From an uncultured Alphaproteobacteria bacterium (GTDB taxonomy: Bacteria; Pseudomonadota; Alphaproteobacteria; RF32; CAG-239): a stretch of 52,578 nt of DNA. Shown here piece after piece: positions 18,501-27,463 of this stretch. The stretch lies in NCBI GenBank assembly GCA_944392315.1, contig CALXWH010000002.1, positions 95,441 to 148,018 on the forward strand, read 5' to 3'. A program made the position numbers and the translations under genes. Under the pieces are notes generated by a model. The model was not told the origin of the DNA and searched no databases. It saw only the letters and a program-made list of their open reading frames with translations. How positions within the stretch are numbered: the stretch's first letter is position 1; every line of letters starts with the position of its first letter.

Positions 18501-19033
18501 TATCTGTTGTTTTATCAGATACGAATAATCAAGAAATAGAGAGCTTTGATATTGGATGGTACGATATGGATTTGGGCAGAGGCTCAAAATCTGCGTTTAT
18601 TCGTCTTAAAAATAAATTCCAGATATGGCTCGTAGAAGCTGATTTTTATGATTTATCTCTAGATATAAAAAATTGGACTTATAGTAGTTTGTGGAATTTA
18701 CGTTTCGGACGTTTAATCAGCTATAACGATATTTCAACGGATAATTCTGTGATGAATCTTGCGAAAATATTATTGAATACCTATTATCAAAATATAGTTG
18801 AAGATGTTAAAGTTGAAAAACTTTCCTCTTTACACATAAAGGCCGAATATAATAATTTATTGGATATTGTTTTTTATAAATCTTCTGATGGGAAATACTT
18901 TATTCAATATGTTTTTCTAACACAACCTAACGGTAAACATATTGAATTTTTTGATAAGTATGTCCGTGGGAAATTTTTACAAATATCTAAAGAAACATGG
19001 GAAGAAATAGAAAATGCAATTAAGTCTAGATGA
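15584..19033 (+). CDS. Triple fusion: ABC-2 permease (GldF-like), GldG-like auxiliary domain and DUF4340 domain
   Basis: A 1149-aa membrane protein. Residues about 1-275 are an ABC-2 permease with six or so helices (MRSWAEEFRSKSIVQILTVP is the GldF-type motif). Residues about 285-740 are a GldG-like soluble region beginning YDFTEDKYLSLTKNT, followed by a coiled coil and a helix near 805-825. A second helix (about 842-862) starts a C-terminal DUF4340-type region (about 870-1149). These parts are usually separate genes. It is coupled to the ABC ATPase upstream and overlaps the cation transporter downstream by 20 nt. The substrate is unknown; gliding is not implied. Confidence 0.82.
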   Translation: MNSIKTIIHYELTRYFLSPLAYVYLVSFLFLSGSCAIYFGHFFSDGNAILWGLFDYQPWIYLLFIPGIAMRSWAEEFRSKSIVQILTVPVSITDLVWGKFFASWLFAIFAILLTFPFWITVNLFGDPDNTVIFISYIGCFILAGAMLAISQTMSALTKNPVIALVLAVFVNLLFFWSGFDYVLFWARELFSDVLVDTIISFSFLTHFASLSRGLVELRDLIFFGSLIVFFNLITIAVISLKTKGNSGLISSSSLRHSFLVLILLFIGFFGINIIANNVFRQISYDFTEDKYLSLTKNTKDILRKLERPITAKLYYSPILGQRNPEVRQIFDRVKLILKQYKTYSNGKFDYKIYTPSFLDKNEDRALAEGVQPIPLIDINQNALFGISFSDTLMNKAVIPFFSLERLPFLEQDLTTNIYKMQHKKKTLGILSSLPIQGNIRQDDVLMNKWEIVKYIEDLYDVRFITKPQDLDQSFDVFMLVHPYGLTDELIEKIKKQKKVLLLMDVADDASRLYSPIGGQFITSDIGALSDYWGIQFYDLGVAADFDNSILVDETVNYRTNPSFTQDLLQFKITTDDFNPNHRTTYKLNNILFSSASMVMPKEGADVLYFPLIKTSRNSNLLNVLLAKKSVSPREVLAQYTPGNSVIVIAAEFLSNDPSKPFDVIAVGDTDFMYDNFWAKESKFLDMSYNIPVFDSANFILNALDYLTDNDDLINLRGKTAKRRPLYRVDNMRKKNLYRYKLKENDIFRAIDAAKQGLIEVAAKKTFEDRDTFSSDELAVIGNIRNEINSLRQELSSLKLNANRDIEALDTKVKFFNIYFIALTIIFMVILYSFYRRKFHLCAVKNLFYFDKSLCKLAFVVSIIVACALLCVYLENKNSISEYEDRPVFQNFDKRINDISLIKLQNQNTTLTFEKKNGIWVLQEHPSLPVYQERIRRFLITVNNMTFYEKKSDKVADMQYFGFSPLKNKKSPMISVVLSDTNNQEIESFDIGWYDMDLGRGSKSAFIRLKNKFQIWLVEADFYDLSLDIKNWTYSSLWNLRFGRLISYNDISTDNSVMNLAKILLNTYYQNIVEDVKVEKLSSLHIKAEYNNLLDIVFYKSSDGKYFIQYVFLTQPNGKHIEFFDKYVRGKFLQISKETWEEIENAIKSR

Positions 19034-19937
19034 TAATTTTTTGAAAAAATCTGCCGCTGTTGCCGGCGTTTCTTTGGCGGTAATGCTTATCCTCTTGAAG
19101 TTTTTTGCTTTTTTGAAAACAGATTCTTTAGCTATTTTTTCATCGTTGGCGGATAGTGTTACAGACTTATTTGCTTCTATGGTTTCTTTTGTAGCCGTGT
19201 ATTTTTCAACAAAGCCTGCTTCTAAAAGCCACAGATATGGTTATGGTAAATCTGAGGCGTTAAGTGCTTTTTTACAAGCTGTCTTTGTAGCGGCTTCTGG
19301 TATTTTCGTTATTATAGATGGTATTAAAAGAATTATATCTCCTGTTGCTATTGAAAAGACAGATATCGGTATATTCATTATGCTATTTAGCATCTTTGCA
19401 ACTCTGATTTTAGTCTTGTTCCAGACTTATGTTGCTAATAAAACTAATTCTTTAGCTATTAAGGCAGACAGAGCACATTATACTGTTGATTTCTTAACAA
19501 ATTCTACGGTCGTTGTTTCTTTAATCTTGGTGCATTTCTTCGGTTTTGTTTACTTTGATGTTATTGCGGCGTTGTTTATTTCAGCTTATCTGCTTTATAA
19601 TGCTTATGATTTAGCTAAAGAAGCAGTTGAACAAATAACAGATAAAGAACTTTCTCCTGAAATACGTCAGAAAATTCAAGATATTGTTTCTCATAGCGAA
19701 GGTATCCATGGAATGCATGATCTTAGAACAAGAAGTTTAGGTGATATTTACTGTTTTGAGCTTCACCTTGAAATTGACGGAAAAATCTCTCTATTGGAAG
19801 CTCATAAACTTTCTGATGCAGTTGAGCATAAAATTATTGATGCTTTTCCCGGAAGTCAGGTCATCATTCACCAAGATCCTTATGGTATACATGAAGATAG
19901 ATTAGACCATCAACTTGATGGCTCTTGTCGTCTTTAA
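19014..19937 (+). CDS. Cation diffusion facilitator (FieF-like)
   Basis: A 307-aa proton-coupled divalent metal exporter with six membrane segments and a C-terminal cytosolic domain. The metal-site motifs are SLADSVTDLFAS in TM2 and ADRAHYTVDFLTN in TM5, giving the DxxxD and HxxxD ligands; HRYGYGKSEALSAF lies between. The cytosolic domain has the usual HGMHDLRTRSLG and FELHLEIDG segments. FieF-type zinc/iron efflux is the nearest guess; the metal cannot be read from the sequence. The stop codon shares TTAA with the convergent rlmN. Confidence 0.9.
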   Translation: MQLSLDDNFLKKSAAVAGVSLAVMLILLKFFAFLKTDSLAIFSSLADSVTDLFASMVSFVAVYFSTKPASKSHRYGYGKSEALSAFLQAVFVAASGIFVIIDGIKRIISPVAIEKTDIGIFIMLFSIFATLILVLFQTYVANKTNSLAIKADRAHYTVDFLTNSTVVVSLILVHFFGFVYFDVIAALFISAYLLYNAYDLAKEAVEQITDKELSPEIRQKIQDIVSHSEGIHGMHDLRTRSLGDIYCFELHLEIDGKISLLEAHKLSDAVEHKIIDAFPGSQVIIHQDPYGIHEDRLDHQLDGSCRL

Positions 19938-21010
19938 TTTTTTTGTTCTTGTGATTTTTTAGATTTTAGCTGACCGCAAGCTGCTAAAATATCTTGCCCT
20001 CTGGCGACTCTAATTGGCGCTGCAAATCCGGCTTTTTCTAATATTTGTGAAAAAGTTTCTATGTCTTTCTTATCACTGGGTGCAAAGCCACTTCCTGGCC
20101 ATGGGTTGAATGGAATTAAATTAAACAAAGCTCTTATTTTATATTTTTTGAGCAAAGATATCAGCTCTTGTGCATGTTCCGGCTTATCGTTGATATCTTT
20201 CAATAATAGATATTCAAATGTTATATAACGACTATGGTCGCCCTGTTGGTATTCTGCACAGGCTTTCATAATTTCTTCAATGTGAAATTTATCGTTTATG
20301 GGCATAATTTGTGAACGAATCGTATTATTTGGTGCATGAAGTGATATAGCTAATCTAACCCCTGTTTTTTGCATTGCTTCAACTATCCTTGGGGCTATTC
20401 CTGATGTTGACATAGTCACTCTTCTTCTTGATATTCCTATTCCTTCGCAATCTGTGATAATATTCAGAGCTTTTACAACATTATCTAGGTTATTGAGAGG
20501 CTCTCCCATGCCCATTACGACAATGTTTGATAGATAACGTGTTTCATCTGTAGGACTTGGCCATTCATTATATGCATCTCTTGCTACCATAAATTGTCCG
20601 ACAATTTCACTTACTGTCAGATTTCTGGTAAATTTTTGACTTCCGGTGTGGCAAAATTTACACCCCATTGCACACCCTACTTGAGTTGAAATACAAACTG
20701 CCCCCCTGTCCTTTTCTGGGATATAAACCATCTCAACCCGTTCTTTATCATTGAATTCCAATAACCATTTGTGCGTTTTATCTACGGATATTTGCTCTGC
20801 TACTATCTTGGGACGGGTTATTGTATATTTTTCTTGTAATCTATTTCTTAAATCAAGCGACAAATTTGTCATTTCAGAGAAATCTGTTGCACCACGAAAA
20901 TATATCCATTGCCATAATTGTTTAGCGCGAAATTTTTTTTCGCCTAATTTTTCTATTTCTTCGTATAATTCTTCTTTACTTAAATTTGTTAATTCAATTT
21001 TCTCTGTCAT
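19934..21010 (-). CDS. rlmN: 23S rRNA (A2503)/tRNA (A37) methyltransferase RlmN
   Basis: A radical SAM enzyme that C2-methylates A2503 of 23S rRNA and A37 of some tRNAs. The 358-aa protein has the cluster motif CAMGCKFC, the MGMGEPLNN stretch, and the C-terminal Cys in ARGQDILAACGQL. The N-terminal helical RNA-binding region (residues 1-80) is complete. Its ATG directly follows the stop of the IalB-family gene with no gap, so the two are co-transcribed. Its stop shares TTAA with the convergent cation transporter. Confidence 0.96.
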   Translation of the reverse strand: MTEKIELTNLSKEELYEEIEKLGEKKFRAKQLWQWIYFRGATDFSEMTNLSLDLRNRLQEKYTITRPKIVAEQISVDKTHKWLLEFNDKERVEMVYIPEKDRGAVCISTQVGCAMGCKFCHTGSQKFTRNLTVSEIVGQFMVARDAYNEWPSPTDETRYLSNIVVMGMGEPLNNLDNVVKALNIITDCEGIGISRRRVTMSTSGIAPRIVEAMQKTGVRLAISLHAPNNTIRSQIMPINDKFHIEEIMKACAEYQQGDHSRYITFEYLLLKDINDKPEHAQELISLLKKYKIRALFNLIPFNPWPGSGFAPSDKKDIETFSQILEKAGFAAPIRVARGQDILAACGQLKSKKSQEQKN

Positions 21011-21514
21011 TTATTTACACTTTGCGCTGATTGCTTTATATGCATTACTAAAACCGGCTAAAGAATAAGTATCTTTGGTTTTTGTTCCTCTGGAGGATGT
21101 TCCTTCAACAATCATTCTTTGCCCTCTTTTCATAGCCTCAACTAATTTTTTATCTGTTGAAGAATCTGGTGCCCATGCGTTGTCACCATTTGTAAATAAA
21201 TTATTGAAGGCCGTTGTTCCTATTTTTACAATCACACTTGAACCCTTTTTATAATCATATCCGGCTACAAAATTTACAACATTATAACTCTTGTCTGCTG
21301 GTCTATGAGTCACAACAGCGTAGATATCTCCTCTTTTTTTATAGTTTCCTTCGTCCTTTTTAGGCGTTGAAGCCATGTAACATACCAAATTTTTTCCTTC
21401 TTTATATGAGTATGCTGTCCAATCACCATATTCACCTAATTCTGTCGGGACACTGTTCGCTTGAGCTGTAGCCGAAATGACCATAGATATTAATAAAATA
21501 ACATACTTTTTCAT
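21011..21514 (-). CDS. IalB-family exported protein (invasion-associated locus B)
   Basis: A 167-aa secreted protein. The ATG at 21514 begins a signal peptide (KKYVILLISMVISATAQA), and GGA lies upstream; the longer frame adds a non-conserved leader. The mature part shows the IalB pattern: GDWTAYSY near the start, VCYMASTPK, a VVTHRPA segment and a Gly-rich G/S/T end. IalB proteins occur widely in alphaproteobacteria, often not in pathogens, and are named from Bartonella erythrocyte invasion; the general function is unknown. It leads an operon with rlmN. Confidence 0.78.
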   Translation of the reverse strand: MKKYVILLISMVISATAQANSVPTELGEYGDWTAYSYKEGKNLVCYMASTPKKDEGNYKKRGDIYAVVTHRPADKSYNVVNFVAGYDYKKGSSVIVKIGTTAFNNLFTNGDNAWAPDSSTDKKLVEAMKRGQRMIVEGTSSRGTKTKDTYSLAGFSNAYKAISAKCK

Positions 21515-21614
21515 GACAATATTTCCTATAAATTCTGCTTTTGTTATACTATAATTAAGATATTTATAATAAACAATTAACAAGTTTCATAAAAATAGAT
21601 TTTAAGGTATTAAA

Positions 21615-22808
21615 ATGTTTCATCCAGAATATATTGACCCCAAAAAACTAATCACAAATGGTGATATTTTAAAACTTTTTCAACTTGTTGAAAAACACGG
21701 CGGTGTTCTTCGTTTTGTCGGTGGTGCTGTAAGAGATGCTATTGCTGGTATTGAAAGGTCTGATATTGACTTAGTTACAGATATGTCTCCTGCTGAATTT
21801 TCAGATATGTGCTTAGATGAAGGTCTAAAATGCGTTCCTATCGGGATACAATTTTTTACAACAGGTGTTATTATAGGTGATAACTTTTTTAAGGTTACAT
21901 CCCTTAGCTCTGATGATGAAAACAGTAAAGATGAATGGAAAAAAGATGCTGCAAAACGCGATTTGACTATAAATGCCGTTTATGCAGACGATAAAGGAAA
22001 TGTTTTTGATTATTACAATGGCATTAAAGATTTGGAGCAAGGTAATATCAAATTTATAGGTTCACCACAGGAAACTATTGAAGCTGATTATATCAGAATT
22101 ATGCGATTTTTTAGATTCTGTGCGATGTTTGGTAAAAACATTGATCCAAAATCATTAAAAGCTTGTATTGACAATAAAGATCTATTGCACAAAGTTTCTT
22201 TGGAAAAAATAAAAGAAGAACTTTTTAAGATACTTATGGCACCTTATGCTGTTACGTCATTAAAACTTATTTTTGATAATGGTATACTTGACTTTTTAAT
22301 AGCGCCACCTAAAAGTATTGATAATTTAGGGAAATTATGTGTTTTAGTAGATAAAATTGGAATATCCAAAAGTGTTATTAGACGAATTTTTGTAATGTTT
22401 GAGCCAGATACAAAACGTGCAGGAAGGCTTGCTGATATTTTTCGTCTTACAAGGGATCAAAAAGAGCATCTTATTGAATTATGCAAAGCGCGTTTATCTC
22501 TTAACGACTTTAAAAACGATGTTTCAATAAATCAAATCTTATTTAAGTTTGGTAAAGAAATTTGTATTGATAAGTGGTTATGTCTAAATTTAGATACCGT
22601 AGATGTTTCTTCTGTAACATCCACTTTAAATACACTGTATAAAAAATCTGTTCCCATTTTTCCACTAACGGGAAAATACTTATTGTCTTTAGGTGCTGAT
22701 GCAAAACTTCTTGGATTGTATTTAGATAGTCTAAAAAAGGATTGGTACGAAAATGGATGTGTGGCGTCAAGAGATGAATTAGTGCAAAAATATAGAGAAA
22801 TATTTTAA
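21615..22808 (+). CDS. cca: CCA tRNA nucleotidyltransferase / poly(A) polymerase family
   Basis: Adds or repairs the 3' CCA end of tRNA. The 397-aa class II enzyme has FVGGAVRDAI, the metal-binding DIDLVTD, the KRDLTINAVYAD nucleotide-selection motif and RIMRFFRF. The region between the catalytic Asp pair and KRDLTINAV is shorter and less conserved than usual (FKVTSLSSDDENS in place of an EVTTLR-type loop). The C-terminal helical domain is present. It lies divergent from the IalB-family gene. An alphaproteobacterial PcnB-like polymerase cannot be excluded. Confidence 0.88.
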   Translation: MFHPEYIDPKKLITNGDILKLFQLVEKHGGVLRFVGGAVRDAIAGIERSDIDLVTDMSPAEFSDMCLDEGLKCVPIGIQFFTTGVIIGDNFFKVTSLSSDDENSKDEWKKDAAKRDLTINAVYADDKGNVFDYYNGIKDLEQGNIKFIGSPQETIEADYIRIMRFFRFCAMFGKNIDPKSLKACIDNKDLLHKVSLEKIKEELFKILMAPYAVTSLKLIFDNGILDFLIAPPKSIDNLGKLCVLVDKIGISKSVIRRIFVMFEPDTKRAGRLADIFRLTRDQKEHLIELCKARLSLNDFKNDVSINQILFKFGKEICIDKWLCLNLDTVDVSSVTSTLNTLYKKSVPIFPLTGKYLLSLGADAKLLGLYLDSLKKDWYENGCVASRDELVQKYREIF

Positions 22809-23002
22809 ATACATCGTTTTATTTATTTTTCAATGTAAAATCAATATGTTAGAAAATGTCTATTTTTTTAACTCTGAGAGACCTTTTTTCTTAAATTTGA
22901 TACAACATACTAAAGAGCTTAAATATTCTTTCTGCCATAAAAAAAACACCCTTTATTGCAATTTTATACTTTATATATACAAAATTCATTTTTACCAGAT
23001 AA

Positions 23003-23034
23003 AAGAAAGCCTCTCTAATGAGAGGTTTTCTTTT
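23003..23034. terminator. Terminator downstream of parB
   Basis: A stem AAAGCCTCTC / GAGAGGTTTT with a TAAT loop and one wobble, flanked by T-runs on both strands. It sits directly against the parB stop and would serve parB on the minus strand. The rest of the 226-base gap between cca and parB (22809-23034) holds no convincing gene. Confidence 0.7.
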
Positions 23035-23925
23035 TTAATCTTTTTTATTCTTTTCTAAAATTTCTAAAATTAAATTAAGCTCTGATGGATTTTTATATTC
23101 TATTGTAACTTTTCCTCTTTCATTTTCTCCAGCACTTATTTTTACTTTCATACCAATATTTTTAGATATATCTTTTTCAAGTTCTTTTAAACTTGGATCT
23201 TTTTTTATTGTTTTGCTTATTTGTGACAATGCATTATTTTTAATCTTATTAACTAAATCTTCTGTTTGTCTTACGGTTAAACCTTTATCTATAATTTTCT
23301 TAGCAACTTCTTCGGCATTATCTAAACCTATCAAAGCTCTTGCATGTCCTGCACTTAGACTATTATTTTTAATCAAATCCTGAATAGATGCTGGCAAACT
23401 TAATAGCCTTAGTGTGTTTGTAATATAACTACGTGATTTTCCGACAATTTGAGATAATGCTTCGTGAGTATGTGAAAATTCATTGATTAAACGATTAAAA
23501 CCTTCAGCTTCTTCAATTGCTGACAAATTTTCGCGTAATAAATTTTCAATTAGTGCAACTTCTAGTACTTCCTGATTATCAAGCTCTTTTTCAATTACAG
23601 GAACTTCTCTTAATCCGGCTAACTTAGATGCGCGCCAACGACGTTCTCCTGCTATAATTTCGTATTTATCTCCTTTTTTTCTAACTAAAAGAGGTTGCAA
23701 GACTCCTTTTTCTTTAATAGAATTAACTAGAGCGTCTAAAGCATCTTGATTAAAATCTTTACGAGGCTGATAATTACTTGGTTCTAAATCATCAACGCTA
23801 ATTGTTTTTATTCCATTATCAGATATGTCTCCGGTATTTATGCTGTCCAGATTAAAATTTAAATCATCCTCACCTAAAAGAGCCTCTAATCCTCTGCCTA
23901 ATCCATGCTTTTTATTCATTGACAT
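23035..23925 (-). CDS. parB: Chromosome partitioning protein ParB
   Basis: A CTP-dependent DNA clamp that loads at parS and, with ParA, segregates the origin region. The 296-aa protein opens with GLGRGLEALLG and the box NYQPRKDF. The CTP-binding motif is GERRWRASKLAG, followed by a helix-turn-helix region around HEALSQIVGKSRSYITN and a C-terminal dimerisation domain. AGGAG 8 nt before the ATG, inside the end of parA, fixes the start. Three parS-like palindromes lie 1.3-3.9 kb upstream. Confidence 0.96.
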   Translation of the reverse strand: MSMNKKHGLGRGLEALLGEDDLNFNLDSINTGDISDNGIKTISVDDLEPSNYQPRKDFNQDALDALVNSIKEKGVLQPLLVRKKGDKYEIIAGERRWRASKLAGLREVPVIEKELDNQEVLEVALIENLLRENLSAIEEAEGFNRLINEFSHTHEALSQIVGKSRSYITNTLRLLSLPASIQDLIKNNSLSAGHARALIGLDNAEEVAKKIIDKGLTVRQTEDLVNKIKNNALSQISKTIKKDPSLKELEKDISKNIGMKVKISAGENERGKVTIEYKNPSELNLILEILEKNKKD

Positions 23926-23927
23926 AT

Positions 23928-24698
23928 CTATATCTCCTTTTCTCTTTTTAATACTTCTTTGGCTAAATTAAGGTACGCCTTCGCTCCGTTACTCTTGAAA
24001 TCATAAATCAAAACAGGTTGTCCATGAGATGGAGCTTCTGATATCCTAACGCTTCTTGGTATAACAGTCTTATAAACTTTTGTCCCAAAATATTTACGCA
24101 CATCTGTTTCAACCATTTGGCTTAGATTATTTCTCTTATCAAACATGGTCAAAACAATTCCTTGTAAATCCAGTTTTGAATTAAAGTTCTTTTTTATTAT
24201 GTTTATATTTTTTATTAAGTCTGTTAAACCTTCTAGAGCTAAAAATTCACTTTGTAGAGGAACGATGACCGAATCTGAGGAAACAAGTGCATTTATGGTA
24301 ATTAAATTTAGTGAAGGAGGACAATCTATCAAAATATAGTCATATTTTCCATTTAAGACGCTTAGAGCATTTTTTAATACATATTCTCGTCTATTTACAT
24401 CAATCAATTCTATTTCAGCAGCAGCCAGAGCTGGAGCAGATGGTAATATATCAAATTTTTTTATATCTGTTTTTACAATTGCATCTTCTGCTTTGCAATT
24501 ATTTATCATTACATCATATGTTGAAAATAGGCATTTATTTTTATTTATACCAAGTGAAGTTGTTGCGTTTCCCTGAGGATCCATATCTAAAATGAGCACT
24601 CTTTTTCCTATGGCAGCCATTGCTGTTGCTATATTTACGGCTGTTGTTGTCTTGCCAACTCCCCCCTTACGATTGGCTATAGATATAATTTTTACCAT
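23928..24698 (-). CDS. parA: Chromosome partitioning ATPase ParA
   Basis: A deviant Walker ATPase that moves ParB-parS complexes over the nucleoid. The 256-aa protein has the deviant Walker A KGGVGKTTTAVN, the metal site LILDMDPQGNAT and the Walker B stretch DYILIDCPPSLNL. The start overlaps the rsmG stop (TAATG), and parB follows after 2 nt, so rsmG-parA-parB form one operon. Chromosomal rather than plasmid ParA is indicated by this neighbourhood. Confidence 0.96.
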   Translation of the reverse strand: MVKIISIANRKGGVGKTTTAVNIATAMAAIGKRVLILDMDPQGNATTSLGINKNKCLFSTYDVMINNCKAEDAIVKTDIKKFDILPSAPALAAAEIELIDVNRREYVLKNALSVLNGKYDYILIDCPPSLNLITINALVSSDSVIVPLQSEFLALEGLTDLIKNINIIKKNFNSKLDLQGIVLTMFDKRNNLSQMVETDVRKYFGTKVYKTVIPRSVRISEAPSHGQPVLIYDFKSNGAKAYLNLAKEVLKREKEI

Positions 24699-25315
24699 TA
24701 CAATTTACTCCTTAAATCGCTTATGCGTAAAATTTTACCATCTTCACTTGTGTCACTGTCACTTACTTCACATTTATATATCCATTTTTTTCTAGCTTCT
24801 TCTTGTTCTTGAGCCCACTTTTCTCCTTTAAGAAAAATAAGCCTAGTTCTATTTGAACAAAAAGGTTTAGCATATTCTAATAATTTTGGAAGTGATGCTA
24901 AGGCTCTTGATGTAATAACATCAACTTTTCCTATTTTTAAATTTTCAATTCTTTCCTTATATATTTCCATATTTAGATTTAGTGTTTTGTTGATTTCTTG
25001 CAAAAAGATTGTCTTTTTACCTATACTTTCTACTAAATTAATTTTCAAATCTGGATACAATTCTTGACAAGCTATCGCAAGTACCACACCAGGAAATCCC
25101 GCACCAGATCCTAAATCTAGTAATACTAAATCTTTGGGCGTAATAAATTTAATTAATTGCAAGGAATCAATTATATGTCGTTCCCATATAGCATCCACTG
25201 TTGATTTGCTTATTAGATTAAATTTGCTATTCCACTCTTTAACAAGAGCTTGATAGCTTTCTAATTTTTTAATAGTTTCACGTGAAACATTGTATTTTTT
25301 TATTACATCAATCAT
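24698..25315 (-). CDS. rsmG: 16S rRNA (G527-N7) methyltransferase RsmG
   Basis: Methylates G527 of 16S rRNA; loss gives low-level streptomycin resistance in several bacteria. The 205-aa protein has WNSKFNLISK, HIIDSLQ and the SAM-binding motif LLDLGSGAGFPGVVLA. The start is ATG 25315; a GTG at 25333 would add six residues and neither has a strong ribosome binding site. The N-terminal NVSRETI is encoded by a parS-like palindrome. The stop overlaps the parA start. Confidence 0.93.
   Translation of the reverse strand: MIDVIKKYNVSRETIKKLESYQALVKEWNSKFNLISKSTVDAIWERHIIDSLQLIKFITPKDLVLLDLGSGAGFPGVVLAIACQELYPDLKINLVESIGKKTIFLQEINKTLNLNMEIYKERIENLKIGKVDVITSRALASLPKLLEYAKPFCSNRTRLIFLKGEKWAQEQEEARKKWIYKCEVSDSDTSEDGKILRISDLRSKL
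25274..25289. promoter_or_regulatory. parS-like ParB binding site inside rsmG
   Basis: AGTTTCACGTGAAACA: the 14-bp core GTTTCACGTGAAAC is a perfect palindrome and 15 of 16 bases match the known consensus TGTTTCACGTGAAACA. It encodes VSRET of RsmG. Confidence 0.88.
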
Positions 25316-25402
25316 GATTGTGATATTAATCACACTTTCATCTTTTGTGTATTAAAAAATTAACTTATGAACATCAAAAGTTTTACCTTTAGCAGTATAA
25401 AA

Positions 25403-25434
25403 AAAGAAACCAGTTTTTATTTACTGATTTCTTT
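25403..25434. terminator. Possible terminator in the rsmG-mnmG gap
   Basis: AAAGAAACCAG and CTGATTTCTTT form an 11-bp stem with one mismatch and a 10-nt loop, just downstream of the mnmG stop on the minus strand. The stem is A/T-rich, so it is weaker than the other terminators here. Confidence 0.4.
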
Positions 25435-25455
25435 TACAAAATTTTATTTCATTGA

Positions 25456-27303
25456 TTAATTATTTTTCATGTAACCAAGTATAGCAATTATCGCAGCAGG
25501 TGTTACACCTGATATTCTACTAGCCTCACCAATTGTTTCTGGACGTACTTTTTCTAATTTACTTACTATTTCTCTAGAAAGTCCACCAATTAGCCTGTAG
25601 TTAATATCTTTTTTAATTTTAATATTTTCATCTTTTTTAAATATCTCAATATCACTGTTTTGACGTTTCATATATCCAGCATACTTAGATTCTATACAAA
25701 TTTGTTCTAAAACATCTTCTGATATATTTTTAAACTCTGGTTGCAGATTATTTATTGTTTCACGTGAAACACCGTTGCATCCTAATAGATTAAACAATGT
25801 CTTTTTTCCACCTTCTTTCTTTATTGGGAGATTATATATATCAATATCTTTTGCTGATATATAATTTTCTTTTGCCATACGCATAAATTTATCTAAATTT
25901 TCTTTTTTATTTTTAAATACACTGTATCTATCAGAGCTTACACAACCAATTTTATATCCTTTTTCTGTCAGACGTAAATCCGCATTATCAGCTCTTAGAT
26001 AAAGCCTATACTCTGAGCGGGAAGTAAACATTCTATAAGGTTCATCAACACCTTTTGTTATCAAATCATCAATCATAACCCCAACATAACCTTCACTCCT
26101 ATCTACAACAAATTCTTCGCACCGACCGAGTGAATTTAAGGCGGCATTAATTCCAGCGATAATACCTTGTGCGCCAGCTTCTTCATATCCGGTTGTTCCG
26201 TTTATTTGGCCAGCAAGATATAAACCATCAACTTTTTTTACTTTTAAACAATGATTCAATTCCAATGGATCAACATAGTCATATTCTATTGCATATGCAT
26301 ATCTTGTAATCTCTACATTTTCTAATCCTTTTATTGTATGAATGAATTCCTCTTGAACATCCGCAGGTAAAGATGTTGAAATACCATTCGGATAAACGAT
26401 ATTTGTATTATACCCTTCTGGCTCCAAAAATATTTGATGACTTGTTCTATCTGCAAATTTAACAAGTTTATCTTCTATACTCGGGCAATAACGTGGACCG
26501 ACACCAGTAATTAGACCAGAAAAAAGAGCACATTTTGAAAAGTTATTTCTGATAATTTCATGTGTTTTTTCATTGGTAGCTGTTATATAACATTTAATTT
26601 GTGGTTGGTCAATTTTTTGTGTTAAAAAAGAAAATGGTGTCGGGAATTTATCTCCTTCTTGCGTATCTAAAATTTTCCAATTTATTGTATTACCATTTAA
26701 TCTAGCAGGTGTTCCTGTTTTTAATCTACCAACTTTAAGCCCAGCATTTTTTAAATACGCTGTTATACCAGTACAGCTAACATCATTTATACGCCCACCT
26801 ATAGATGTTTGATGACCAGTAAACATAACACCATTTAAAAATGTTCCTGTTGTCAAAACAACAGACTTTGCGTAGTAACATTCACCATCATTCAGTTTTA
26901 CACCTTTTATTATTCCATTATTTATTATAAGGTGCTCAACACTCCCTTCAATTATATCAAGATTTGTTTGATTTCTTAATGCTTCTAGCATGAACTTTTT
27001 ATATAAATCTCTATCAGCTTGTGCACGAGGACCACGAACAGCTGGACCTTTTGAAGAATTTAATAATCTAAACTGAATTCCGGCTTTATCAATAACTTGT
27101 CCCATAAGCCCATCAAGAGCATCTATTTCTCTTACAAGATGTCCTTTTCCCAAGCCTCCAATAGCTGGATTACAAGACATTTCACCGATTGTTGAAATTT
27201 TATGTGTAATCAGAGCGGTTTTAGCCCCCATTCTAGCTGATGCGGCGCAAGCCTCGCATCCGGCGTGTCCTCCACCAATTACCAAGACATCATATTCGTT
27301 CAT
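25456..27303 (-). CDS. mnmG: tRNA uridine-5-carboxymethylaminomethyl modification enzyme MnmG (GidA)
   Basis: With MnmE it installs the cmnm5 group on U34 of several tRNAs. The 615-aa FAD protein has [33 protein letters not shown], the active-site region [18 protein letters not shown], and the C-terminal helical domain. Start is ATG 27303, with AGGAAGG upstream and the FAD motif right after it; longer starts add non-conserved residues. A perfect parS lies inside the gene and encodes GVSRETI. mnmE lies upstream on the same strand beyond an unknown opposite-strand gene. Confidence 0.96.
   Translation of the reverse strand: MNEYDVLVIGGGHAGCEACAASARMGAKTALITHKISTIGEMSCNPAIGGLGKGHLVREIDALDGLMGQVIDKAGIQFRLLNSSKGPAVRGPRAQADRDLYKKFMLEALRNQTNLDIIEGSVEHLIINNGIIKGVKLNDGECYYAKSVVLTTGTFLNGVMFTGHQTSIGGRINDVSCTGITAYLKNAGLKVGRLKTGTPARLNGNTINWKILDTQEGDKFPTPFSFLTQKIDQPQIKCYITATNEKTHEIIRNNFSKCALFSGLITGVGPRYCPSIEDKLVKFADRTSHQIFLEPEGYNTNIVYPNGISTSLPADVQEEFIHTIKGLENVEITRYAYAIEYDYVDPLELNHCLKVKKVDGLYLAGQINGTTGYEEAGAQGIIAGINAALNSLGRCEEFVVDRSEGYVGVMIDDLITKGVDEPYRMFTSRSEYRLYLRADNADLRLTEKGYKIGCVSSDRYSVFKNKKENLDKFMRMAKENYISAKDIDIYNLPIKKEGGKKTLFNLLGCNGVSRETINNLQPEFKNISEDVLEQICIESKYAGYMKRQNSDIEIFKKDENIKIKKDINYRLIGGLSREIVSKLEKVRPETIGEASRISGVTPAAIIAILGYMKNN
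25756..25771. promoter_or_regulatory. Perfect parS site inside mnmG
   Basis: TGTTTCACGTGAAACA, identical to the known 16-bp parS consensus and fully palindromic. It lies about 1.1 kb upstream of parA on the parAB strand. Confidence 0.95.
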
Positions 27304-27463
27304 TTTTAACCTTCCTAAGCAAATTTTCTGCGATTTTAATGCAATTTCCGTATTTTTCAAGAGTTATCTTTTGTATATTTTTTGTTTAAATTACTAAAAA
27401 TTATTGACATATAATACTTATAATTTATTTTATAAATAAATTCAATTTATGATAGGTTATAAT

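Noticed and set aside
22846..23058. 70-aa open frame between cca and parB
   Set aside because: It runs through the parB terminator into the end of parB, has no ribosome site, and is rich in Phe, Tyr and Ile as expected from random AT-rich DNA.
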